Under the pieces are notes generated by a model. That model was given only the letters and a program-made list of their open reading frames with translations, made no database searches and had not been told where the DNA came from. From the NCBI GenBank assembly GCA_019247335.1, contig JAFAPB010000084.1, forward strand, positions 1-36,591: a DNA stretch of 36,591 bases, written 5' to 3'. Positions 27,341-35,022 of this stretch are shown here, piece after piece; position 1 is the first letter of the stretch; every line of letters begins with the position of its first letter. The stretch is from Candidatus Kaiserbacteria bacterium. Lineage in GTDB: Bacteria; Patescibacteriota; Minisyncoccia; Phycocordibacterales; UBA2100. Made by a program: the position numbers and the translations under genes.

Positions 27341-27681
27341 AAGGAAAAGTATTGTCGCACGGCGCCTATATCTTCCGCAATCGCCTGCTTGAGCGCCTCG
27401 TCCGTATCGAAACTCTTCGCCTCGCGGATCTTTTTCAGGATCTGCACGTCGAGCTGCTTGCCGTACGCGTCGCTCGAGAAATCGAGGAGGTGCACTTCGA
27501 GAATGCCGCGCGCGGGATCGGCGAATATCGCAGCGCGATATTCATCATGCCCGAGCCAGGCATGACCGGCGTAGATACCCGCGACGTCGCTCCCGGGCGG
27601 GAGCGGGATATTGAGCGTCGGATAGCCGAGCGCCGTCCCGCGCCGCTTCCCTTTGATCACGATCCCAGTGAAGACGTGCAT
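27337..27681 (-). CDS. Stand-alone riboflavin kinase
   Basis: FTGIVIKGKRRGTALGYPTLNIPLPPGSDVAGIYAGHAWLGHDEYRAAIF...LEVHLLDFSSDAYGKQLDVQILKKIREAKSFDTDEALKQAIAEDI. Confidence 0.87.
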   Translation of the reverse strand: MHVFTGIVIKGKRRGTALGYPTLNIPLPPGSDVAGIYAGHAWLGHDEYRAAIFADPARGILEVHLLDFSSDAYGKQLDVQILKKIREAKSFDTDEALKQAIAEDIGAVRQYFSL

Positions 27682-27682
27682 A

Positions 27683-28684
27683 TCAGTTGATCTCGATATC
27701 GATGTGGCGAATAGACGGATACGCCTCTCGGATCTTCTCTTCGATCTCATCGATCTTCTTGCCCATGAGGCGCGGAATACGGTCCGCATATTCGACGCAG
27801 AACTTTTTGAATTCCTCATAGTCGTTGCGGATCTCGTCGAACTGCGAGCGGAGGCCTTCCTGCTGATACTGTTCGTCGAGGAGCGACGAGCCGTTGAACT
27901 CGACTTCACACTTGATGCGGTGCTCACCGATGCCGATCACCGTCGATTTGAAATCGATCACGCGTTCGATTGAAGGCTCTTTCTTCAGGATCTCAAGGAT
28001 CGCCTCTTTCTCCCACTCCGGGATCGCGCGACCGATGAGGTAGACGCGATTTTTCATAATGAGGATCACGGCGGCGACGGCAAGTAGGATGCCGATCAGG
28101 ATTGAGCCCGCCGCGTCCCACATGGTGTTCTGCGTCACATATGAAAACGCGATCGCAATGCTGGCGATCAAGACGCCGATGACCGCGATGCCGTCTTCAA
28201 GGCAGACTGCGAGTGTCGAGGGGTCCGCCCGATCGAGCCGGTCCCACCACGAGAGGTCGGGGTAGGCGCGCACGAGTTCGCGTGTCGCGACGCGGAAAGT
28301 CCAGAATTCGATTACGAAGGAAACGAAGAGCACGAGAAAAGCATAAAAATCGATGGCGACGCTCTCGGGATAGAGGAGCGCATGCAGTCCGCGCCAGATC
28401 GTGATGCCCGCGCCGACGAAGAAAATCCCGCACGCGGAAATCACCGCCCAGAAGAAGCGTTCGGAGCCGTAGCCATAATTGAATTCCCCCTCTGGTTTTT
28501 TGCGTGATCGCCACACGCCGATCAAAAGCAGTGACTGATTGAGCGTGTCGGCGAAGGAGTGCACTGCCTCGGAGAACATCGCGCTCGATCCCGAAAAAGC
28601 CGCGACGATCGCTTTGATGATGGTGACCACAATGTTGCCGAGGAGCGCGAGCGCGACCGGCACGGAACCCTTCGGTTGCGACAT
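27683..28684 (-). CDS. Cation diffusion facilitator (CDF) family transporter
   Basis: NIVVTIIKAIVAAFSGSSAMFSEAVHSFADTLNQSLLLIGVWRSRKKP and second TM bundle. Confidence 0.88.
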   Translation of the reverse strand: MSQPKGSVPVALALLGNIVVTIIKAIVAAFSGSSAMFSEAVHSFADTLNQSLLLIGVWRSRKKPEGEFNYGYGSERFFWAVISACGIFFVGAGITIWRGLHALLYPESVAIDFYAFLVLFVSFVIEFWTFRVATRELVRAYPDLSWWDRLDRADPSTLAVCLEDGIAVIGVLIASIAIAFSYVTQNTMWDAAGSILIGILLAVAAVILIMKNRVYLIGRAIPEWEKEAILEILKKEPSIERVIDFKSTVIGIGEHRIKCEVEFNGSSLLDEQYQQEGLRSQFDEIRNDYEEFKKFCVEYADRIPRLMGKKIDEIEEKIREAYPSIRHIDIEIN

Positions 28685-28743
28685 CCCGGAACTCTAGCAT
28701 GTGCTTATTGTCGTGGTACAACGGAGCGTACAGGAGGTTGGCT

Positions 28744-28797
28744 ATCAATCGCGGCGGTACCGCGATTGATCCGAGCTTACGGTGAGCCGAAGGCTCA
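28744..28797 (+). repeat. Tandem stem-loops upstream of tRNA-Ser
   Basis: ATCAATCGCGG-CGGTA-CCGCGATTGAT (11 bp) and TGAGCC-GAA-GGCTCA. Confidence 0.5.
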
Positions 28798-28815
28798 GCA
28801 CACCTCCGACCGAAG

Positions 28816-28900
28816 GGAGGGGTGGCTGAGCGGTCTAAAGCACCGGTCTTGAAAACCGGCGTGTCGAAAGGCACCGTGAGTTCGAATCTCACCCCCTCCG
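28816..28900 (+). tRNA. tRNA-Ser (TGA)
   Basis: GGAGGGG/CCCCTCC acceptor, anticodon context CTTGAAA, long variable arm, T-loop TTCGAAT. Confidence 0.94.
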
Positions 28901-28939
28901 CCCGAAGAAAGAAGTATCGGAGATATGTTGACGGTTAGA

Positions 28940-28959
28940 CCCCCGAGGCGACGCGGGGG
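28940..28959 (-). terminator. Stem-loop downstream of CD-NTase gene
   Basis: CCCCCG-AGGCGACG-CGGGGG; no T-run. Confidence 0.35.
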
Positions 28960-28976
28960 CTATCCATACTGCTTCG

Positions 28977-30302
28977 TTACTGCCCAAACACCCACTGAAG
29001 GACTACGTCTTGGCGTGAACGCCCGATGCACACTCCACTCTTGATTGCATAACATTCCACGTAGTGTCTGCCGTTATATGCGGTATTTTCCGGGTCATTC
29101 ATGGTCCCGTGATCAGTGATCTCGCCTCGTGGTTGCTTTGATTTGTTATCGTTCTTTACTTTCCATTTGTACAGGGTTGCTGCCGGAGCGTCATCGCCGC
29201 GTCGAAATTCAATCTGACGATCGACTTCTATCAGGCCGACCGCGTCTAATATTCTGCCCCTAAAGCCCCCATCTCTTGGAAGTACTCGTCCGATCACGGT
29301 AAATTCGTGCTCTACGAGCATCGGTATTCGCGAGTCAAAGAGATATTCTTCGGTGTCGCTGGCTCGCTCATGTTCTCCGGCTTCCAGCAAATCGGATATA
29401 TCCGCGCCGTTCTGGATGTTCTCAAGCTTGATGAGGAAGAAGTCCCTCATACGTTTGATTTGATCCTTCTGTGATTGAGTAAGACCTGAAACGTAGGCAT
29501 CTATTTTCTTGCTAGAGTCAGCGCGGTCAGGGATTTGGGGTTTTTCAATAAGCTCAGGGAGTCCGCAGAAGAAATTGAATACAGCGTCGAATATCTCAAG
29601 TCCAGGTTTTCTCTGGAAATCGCAGGTCACGGCTTGTTCGAGGTGGAAAGATTTTAGCGGAAAATCATCGTCTGCTTCTTTGCATGAAGCTCGCCAGCCC
29701 TTTATAAGCTTTACGGCTTTGCGAAAATCCTCACTGGCCTGATTCACCTGAGTCGCGACACTGATGTACCCGCGCGGATCCGATTTGATCCATGCCATCT
29801 GTCGGGATCCCTTCGACACTTCCGCAACTATGCGGCGTCTATCACTGTGAGATTTTGCGGCTATTTCCGGAACGACATACATATCGCCGCCGAATTCGTT
29901 TCTGCCGGATATGTATGCGGGTACGATATCAACGGAAAAAATCTCTTCGCCCGCATCGCTGAATACGATCGTTATTGAGTGTGTTTGTCGCCCTATTTCT
30001 ACATCGTATTGCGTAGGGTTGTCGTATTCAGATTCGAGGCGCGACTGGAGATCATTCAACGCGTCAGACGGGTCAAATGATGACGCATTCCATGCGCCGA
30101 GGATATAAAGCACATCAAGGTCGTGCAGGGGTGTTATCGATGTGAAGCGAGGATAGGATCCGATCTGAAGGCAGCTGGACTCGCCGAGGACATTCTGGAC
30201 GGATTCATAGACGGTGGATACGAAGTCTCGCTCCCTCGGTGTCGGAGAAAGGTGGTCCCGCACGTAAGAACGGAACAGCTCATTGATGTTACTTTTTTTC
30301 AT
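28977..30302 (-). CDS. CD-NTase (cGAS/DncV-like nucleotidyltransferase) with AGS-C-like sensor domain
   Basis: GSYPRFTSITPLHDLDVLYIL (GS...DxD), FSVDIVPAY third acidic residue, SDPRGY...FRKAVKLIKGW...LKSFHLE, C-terminal LYKWKVKNDNKSKQPRGEITDHGTMND...GRHYVECYAIKSGVCIGRSRQDVVL. Confidence 0.88.
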   Translation of the reverse strand: MKKSNINELFRSYVRDHLSPTPRERDFVSTVYESVQNVLGESSCLQIGSYPRFTSITPLHDLDVLYILGAWNASSFDPSDALNDLQSRLESEYDNPTQYDVEIGRQTHSITIVFSDAGEEIFSVDIVPAYISGRNEFGGDMYVVPEIAAKSHSDRRRIVAEVSKGSRQMAWIKSDPRGYISVATQVNQASEDFRKAVKLIKGWRASCKEADDDFPLKSFHLEQAVTCDFQRKPGLEIFDAVFNFFCGLPELIEKPQIPDRADSSKKIDAYVSGLTQSQKDQIKRMRDFFLIKLENIQNGADISDLLEAGEHERASDTEEYLFDSRIPMLVEHEFTVIGRVLPRDGGFRGRILDAVGLIEVDRQIEFRRGDDAPAATLYKWKVKNDNKSKQPRGEITDHGTMNDPENTAYNGRHYVECYAIKSGVCIGRSRQDVVLQWVFGQ

Positions 30303-30807
30303 AGCCTGTAGTGATCATGCTGACGACAATATCGTTCAGAAGGCGACCACGAAAATTATTCACTACGACATTGCGCTTTTTTTCGAGCGCATGCATGACA
30401 GGCTGCGGTATGAATCCGTGCTCTTGGGGCGCGTACACGATCAGAGCGGTGCTGTCTTCTTTGTGGGCGAGTATTTTCTCCATGTCGTCGTTATCTTTCC
30501 AGTCGGGCCAGTAGACGAGAAATAGGCTCGCTTGCTCGGCGATCCCGAGATCGCTTTCGCTCGGGATTTTCAGAATGTTAGTGCGGTTGAAGAGTTTGGA
30601 GTCATGCAGCATGTTCTCAAGTCCGATCAGCGCATCGCCTTTAGCGATGATGGCTATTTTGCGCTTCCACAGCCCATTGCCGAGCCGTATAAGGACAGGG
30701 ACGAAGCCACGGAAGCAGAGGACCGTCGCTACAATCGCCGACAGGATAACGATCACCGTGCTTATGTATCCCAGGACGTTCAGTACTTCTAAAATGGTGT
30801 CGAGCAT
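30289..30807 (-). CDS. TM-anchored protein with cytosolic alpha/beta domain; candidate CBASS effector
   Basis: LGYISTVIVILSAIVATVLCFRGF TM then KRKIAIIAKGDALIGLENML...LFLVYWPDW...TALIVYAPQEHGFIPQPVMHALEKKRNVVVNNFRGRLLNDIVVSMITTGY; start 14 nt inside the CD-NTase overlap. Confidence 0.6.
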   Translation of the reverse strand: MLDTILEVLNVLGYISTVIVILSAIVATVLCFRGFVPVLIRLGNGLWKRKIAIIAKGDALIGLENMLHDSKLFNRTNILKIPSESDLGIAEQASLFLVYWPDWKDNDDMEKILAHKEDSTALIVYAPQEHGFIPQPVMHALEKKRNVVVNNFRGRLLNDIVVSMITTGYEKK

Positions 30808-30820
30808 AATTCTTAATGGG

Positions 30821-31621
30821 CTAGTTGATATCGGCCGCCACTTTCTCGATCAGCGCACTCAGCGACGCGCGATCCAAAGTGATGATTTTTTTCGTGCCAT
30901 AAGCGAGGTTCAGCTCCTTCATCAAGGTGCGTATGCTTTCGCGGGACTGAGCGAATTTCTTATTCTTCCCGAGGAAGTCCAGCACCGAGATCAGGACGCG
31001 GTTAGAGCGGCCCATGGCGCGTTCAAGGACCTGCTGATAGATATCCTGCGTTGAAAGCAGTACGCGGGTGTAATAGTAAGGATCTTTGTTCTTCAGGTCT
31101 CCGAAAAACTCAGGGTCTGACTCCCATGGTGCGTACGTCAGATGCGCTGCCCACCAAAGACGCGCGATAGCATGGCGGCGCAGATCGCGGTCGTTACCGC
31201 TTATGAACCAGTGTTCGAGTAGATAATTTATCGCCTTTGTCTTTTCCGCCGCATCTTTAAGATCCTTGTACGTTCCGTCGAGTCCCCAGCGTACGAGCGA
31301 ATACTTCCTGAATTCGACGTGGCTGAGATAAACCCAAAGGCGCGGATCCGATGCTTGCGTCTCATCAAGATTGCGATAGTGCTCATAGAGCGTAATCGCA
31401 TTATCTATGTCAGCTGATACGGGGTCGCTCTTCGGAGCTTTTAAGACCGGCGCTTTTGTCTGGAGCACGATAGTGGAAGGCAGAAGCTCTTTTTCTTTGG
31501 CCGGAAAAGATTCTTTGAAGTAGCTCTCAAGGGAAGCACCCGAGCGCAGCTCGTTCCGCATGTGCTCGACTACGTCGCGCCTATATATCTTCTGTGCAAG
31601 AGGTTTAGTCATAGATTTCAT
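30821..31621 (-). CDS. DUF6339-like protein of defence loci
   Basis: DPRLWVYLSHVEFRKYSLVRWGLDG...RDLRRHAIARLWWAAHLTYAPWESDP motif pattern; function unknown. Confidence 0.6.
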   Translation of the reverse strand: MKSMTKPLAQKIYRRDVVEHMRNELRSGASLESYFKESFPAKEKELLPSTIVLQTKAPVLKAPKSDPVSADIDNAITLYEHYRNLDETQASDPRLWVYLSHVEFRKYSLVRWGLDGTYKDLKDAAEKTKAINYLLEHWFISGNDRDLRRHAIARLWWAAHLTYAPWESDPEFFGDLKNKDPYYYTRVLLSTQDIYQQVLERAMGRSNRVLISVLDFLGKNKKFAQSRESIRTLMKELNLAYGTKKIITLDRASLSALIEKVAADIN

Positions 31622-32447
31622 CGTCTGACATGCTGGTAAGCGTATCGATGCCCTTCAGGCTGCGGGTAGCCGGGTTATCGAGTATCCTCTGTGCCGCTTC
31701 GAATTCGTCCTTGTCCTCAAGGCTTTTTGCTTCGAGGATGGCAGCCAGTCGCCCGTACCAATTTGCTCCCTCATAGTCGGTCGAGTTTCTGATCTTGTAG
31801 ATAGCATCTACAAGCGTCGGGAAGACGATAGAGCCGTGCAGGATGCCTTGGGCAGCTTTCTGTCCGCGAACTTCAAGGTAATTTTTCCAGTCCGCCTTGG
31901 AGAGTACGACGGTTATTTTTTCCTGATCGTAATCTATCTGCATCGGCCCCTCATGGTGGAAGCCTTCGGTAATCGACATGAATGACGATACCGGCGGACG
32001 GAGAGGATCGAAGCTCTTCTCTGCGACGAAAGACGAGTATCCTCCGACCGCCAGCACGTCTCCGGCATCTACATCGAACGTCGCGCCTTCGTAATCAGCA
32101 TGCGGTTCTGTCGGCCGGTATCCTTTAATGTCTTGATCAGCGCAGATATAGAATCCGACCGTGACTCTTTCGCGCAGGGACTTTGCCGGTATGGAGAAGC
32201 GCTCGTTGGCGTTGCGCGTAGAAAAGCTCTTGCGGAAGAAAGTGCTTCGGCACTCTACTTCAGCAATGAACGACGCCCTTCCTTTTTTAATCAGCTCCTC
32301 GATGCCTGAATTTTTAAGTCCGAACGTAGGATTGAGGATGACTTCTTCTCTCCCAAGCTCGTATGGAAACTCCACTTTGAAGAATCCTCCGAGGTCGTCC
32401 CCGTTGCCGAGCACAGGATGAGGATATGATTTCGAATTAACCTTCAT
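31605..32447 (-). CDS. Hypothetical protein between GHKL ATPase and DUF6339-like protein
   Basis: 280 aa, SKSYPHPVLGNGDDLGGFFKVEFPYELG; overlaps both neighbouring genes. Confidence 0.65.
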   Translation of the reverse strand: MKVNSKSYPHPVLGNGDDLGGFFKVEFPYELGREEVILNPTFGLKNSGIEELIKKGRASFIAEVECRSTFFRKSFSTRNANERFSIPAKSLRERVTVGFYICADQDIKGYRPTEPHADYEGATFDVDAGDVLAVGGYSSFVAEKSFDPLRPPVSSFMSITEGFHHEGPMQIDYDQEKITVVLSKADWKNYLEVRGQKAAQGILHGSIVFPTLVDAIYKIRNSTDYEGANWYGRLAAILEAKSLEDKDEFEAAQRILDNPATRSLKGIDTLTSMSDDEIYD

Positions 32448-34311
32448 AGTTTTCTATTCCGAGCGTGTATTTCCGGCTAGAAGAGAGGCGCACAACGATC
32501 TTAACCGCCTTGCCGCTCTCTATGACAAGCCCCTTGATAAGAGAATCGCCGATTTCGTACCGCTCTCCTGACTTAACATCTGTCGCGGATTCAATCTCTA
32601 TCGGATAACTGCCGTCATCGCCGACCGCGACAAGCCGGATTGCTCCTTCGCAATCTTCGCGCCCGGTGATAGCGAGGAGGTATTCAAGGCCTTTCTTGCT
32701 GCTCTGCGCGAAGCTGCGAAAGCTGATCGATGAAGTGCTGATGCGTGCACCTTCTTTTCCTTCTCCTTCCGGTCCAGTAGCGCGGCCACGTGGTCCCTTA
32801 CCGGGGCCTTCGGGCGGCGTTGGTGTGACTGCGCCTTGCTGCTTGTTTGTAACGACGCTCTTTCTGATAACGGTTTCTATTTCTCCGTTCTCCGCGTCTT
32901 TGTCTGCGCCGATTTCGCGTCCCGATTCCTCGCTGCTCGAAAGCCCCGTCTCTTCATATGCTTCCCCGAGATTCGAGGGGAGATAGTCGCGGTCTTCGCT
33001 GTCTGGTAGGTAGCGGTCCAGACCCGGAATGTCCTGTGGCTCGCTCGTGAGCGAATCTCCCATGCTTTTGAGGGATTTTTTCATAAAGATATCCAGCTCT
33101 CGCAAAGCGACGGGGCCGGTCGCAGCGCGATCCTTATCCCACTTATCGTGCTGCGGGGGTTCCAAATCGCGCAGGAGTTCGTTGCCGCGATCGTTATCGC
33201 ATATCATCACGCCAGCATAGGGTTCTCTGAGCACGCGGTAGGCTTTTTCCTGCACTACCATCTTGGGCTTGCGAGCCATCATGACGCGCCCTGGGTAGCT
33301 GTCGTCTTTGCGGACCCACAAAGTGACTTTTCCTAGATGCTTCAGTTCTTCCTCGAAAGTGCTGCTTGGATTAGTAACTGCTTCGTAGAAGCATCGCGCA
33401 TCCTGCGCGTCGTATTCTTCCAAACACTTGCGCAGGGTGTCTTTTGTGATGCGGATATCCGAGCCGTCGCGCACTATCACCTCCAGCGTGCCGTGGTGTA
33501 TCGCAAGCCAGAAGTTGTCGAGCACTGACCGTATGAGTTTGTGCTCCCAATCTCCTCCGGATTTGTAGCCAAGTACGAAGATGTCGGTGCCTCGCTCTTC
33601 TCGCTTGAACATCTGTGGAACGAGGCTGCTTTTCCGCACAGCGTTGTATCCGTTGATTCCGTAGAAGCCGATTCCGCGACGCACATCGCGCTCGTCATCA
33701 TGATGGCTTACGAGGCGGGCTTTTCCTTGAAAGACCAGTTCGTTCTTGTCGTTGATGCTGGAATAGAAGACTGTGCGCAATGCAGACGCTGCAATCGGAG
33801 CACCTTTGCCGATTCCGAACGAGCCGCCCTTCACTCCTTTGGGAGAGCTGGTGCCCGCGGCTTTGACGAGGCGGTACCAATTGCCGTTAACATCGTCGTC
33901 GGATCCGAAAAGTCCCTTTGTATTGAAATCGCTTATCTTCAGTATCGGTATCGTCTTGCCTTTAAGAAGTGAGATGGCAGCTTTGAAAAATATCTCGGCT
34001 TTCTCTTGTCCTTTTACAAACGCGAGGCAGCGGCTCATGCGGCTAGCAAGCTCTTCATGGCCCGGAATAGTGGAGGTCGGTACAGAAAGCTTTTCGAACA
34101 CCACAGTTACCGGTGTGTCGTAGTCCAGGCGCGCATCGACCGCGTTCTGGATCGCCTCACGGGCTATGAAACGCTCGTGGTCTCCTTGGAAGTATTCAAG
34201 CTGCGAATCTGCGAAGCCGTCGTTCTCTCCGTGATCCGTCGTCGGAAAGTACCAGCACAGCGCGTCTGCGCTCTTTTTCTGCGATGCCGGCGCTTTCTTC
34301 TTTTTAGCCAT
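32437..34311 (-). CDS. GHKL (HATPase) ATP-binding protein of restriction/defence type
   Basis: FIAREAIQNAVDARLDYDTPVTVVFEKL, ILKISDFNTKGLFG, GVKGGSFGIGKGAPIAASALRTVFYSS. Confidence 0.82.
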   Translation of the reverse strand: MAKKKKAPASQKKSADALCWYFPTTDHGENDGFADSQLEYFQGDHERFIAREAIQNAVDARLDYDTPVTVVFEKLSVPTSTIPGHEELASRMSRCLAFVKGQEKAEIFFKAAISLLKGKTIPILKISDFNTKGLFGSDDDVNGNWYRLVKAAGTSSPKGVKGGSFGIGKGAPIAASALRTVFYSSINDKNELVFQGKARLVSHHDDERDVRRGIGFYGINGYNAVRKSSLVPQMFKREERGTDIFVLGYKSGGDWEHKLIRSVLDNFWLAIHHGTLEVIVRDGSDIRITKDTLRKCLEEYDAQDARCFYEAVTNPSSTFEEELKHLGKVTLWVRKDDSYPGRVMMARKPKMVVQEKAYRVLREPYAGVMICDNDRGNELLRDLEPPQHDKWDKDRAATGPVALRELDIFMKKSLKSMGDSLTSEPQDIPGLDRYLPDSEDRDYLPSNLGEAYEETGLSSSEESGREIGADKDAENGEIETVIRKSVVTNKQQGAVTPTPPEGPGKGPRGRATGPEGEGKEGARISTSSISFRSFAQSSKKGLEYLLAITGREDCEGAIRLVAVGDDGSYPIEIESATDVKSGERYEIGDSLIKGLVIESGKAVKIVVRLSSSRKYTLGIENYEG

Positions 34312-34312
34312 A

Positions 34313-34528
34313 TTAAAGTTTGAACTCCTTATCGCGGTTAGGGAAGCTGAACTTCGCTTTGGCCTCGCGCAGCTTCTTCTCCACTTCGGAAAAGATCTTG
34401 GCCACCTCTTCTTCGGTGTAATCATAGTGGCTGCGGTTGCCGCAGTTGCCGAGGATTTTGATCCGGCGAAGGAGTTCGTTGGTCCGCTTCGCAGCCAGCC
34501 TTTTAAAATTATCTCTTCGGTCGTCCAT
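34313..34528 (-). CDS. Small helical protein (71 aa)
   Basis: MDDRRDNFKRLAAKRTNELLRRIKILGNCGNRSHYDYTEEEVAKIFSEVEKKLREAKAKFSF; 1-nt gap to GHKL gene. Confidence 0.7.
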   Translation of the reverse strand: MDDRRDNFKRLAAKRTNELLRRIKILGNCGNRSHYDYTEEEVAKIFSEVEKKLREAKAKFSFPNRDKEFKL

Positions 34529-34537
34529 ATACGTCCG

Positions 34538-34567
34538 AATATATCATAGGCTGTTAAAATATGTCAA
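34538..34567 (-). promoter_or_regulatory. Sigma70-type promoter with extended -10
   Basis: Complement: TTGACA-18 nt-TATATT preceded by TGA; -35 at 34562-34567, -10 at 34538-34543. Confidence 0.65.
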
Positions 34568-34610
34568 ATAGAGCAATATCTACACAAGAAACGCCTATAT
34601 TGTATTGAAA

Positions 34611-35018
34611 TTAAGGCTTAAGAAAGCGCTGTATTCTCGCTAGAGTCTGCTCGGGCTTTTTTACGAGTTCGTGGCCCCATACGCGCATGACCTTCCAGCC
34701 TTTCCTGCGGAGCGCGCGGCGATTCTTTGTATCTCTCGCGATATTGGATGCGATTTTTTCCCGCCAGTACTCTCTCGGGATTCGCCGACGCCATTGATCA
34801 AACTTGTAACCGTGCCAGAAATCGCCGTCGATGAAGACGGCGATTTTCTTTGAAGGGACCGCGATATCTGGTTTGCCGGGCACCTTGGAATAATGCCGCT
34901 GGAAGTGAATCCTATTCTTTCTGAGATGGGAGAATACTTTTTTCTCTATGCCCGTATTCTTCGCGCGTATGAGCGACATGATTTCGCTCCGCTTTTCCTT
35001 CGTGAATACATCGGCCAT
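34611..35018 (-). CDS. Very-short-patch (Vsr) mismatch endonuclease family protein
   Basis: FTKEKRSEIMSLIRAKNTGIEKKVFSHLRKNRIHFQRHYSKVPGKPDIAVPSKKIAVFIDGDFWHGYKF...RRIPREYWREKIASNIARDTKNRRALRRKGWKVMRVWGHEL. Confidence 0.93.
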   Translation of the reverse strand: MADVFTKEKRSEIMSLIRAKNTGIEKKVFSHLRKNRIHFQRHYSKVPGKPDIAVPSKKIAVFIDGDFWHGYKFDQWRRRIPREYWREKIASNIARDTKNRRALRRKGWKVMRVWGHELVKKPEQTLARIQRFLKP

Positions 35019-35022
35019 GGCC

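Noticed and set aside
28940-28959. Stem-loop as an attachment site
   Set aside because: Only a 6-bp stem; without the other island boundary it cannot be distinguished from a terminator.
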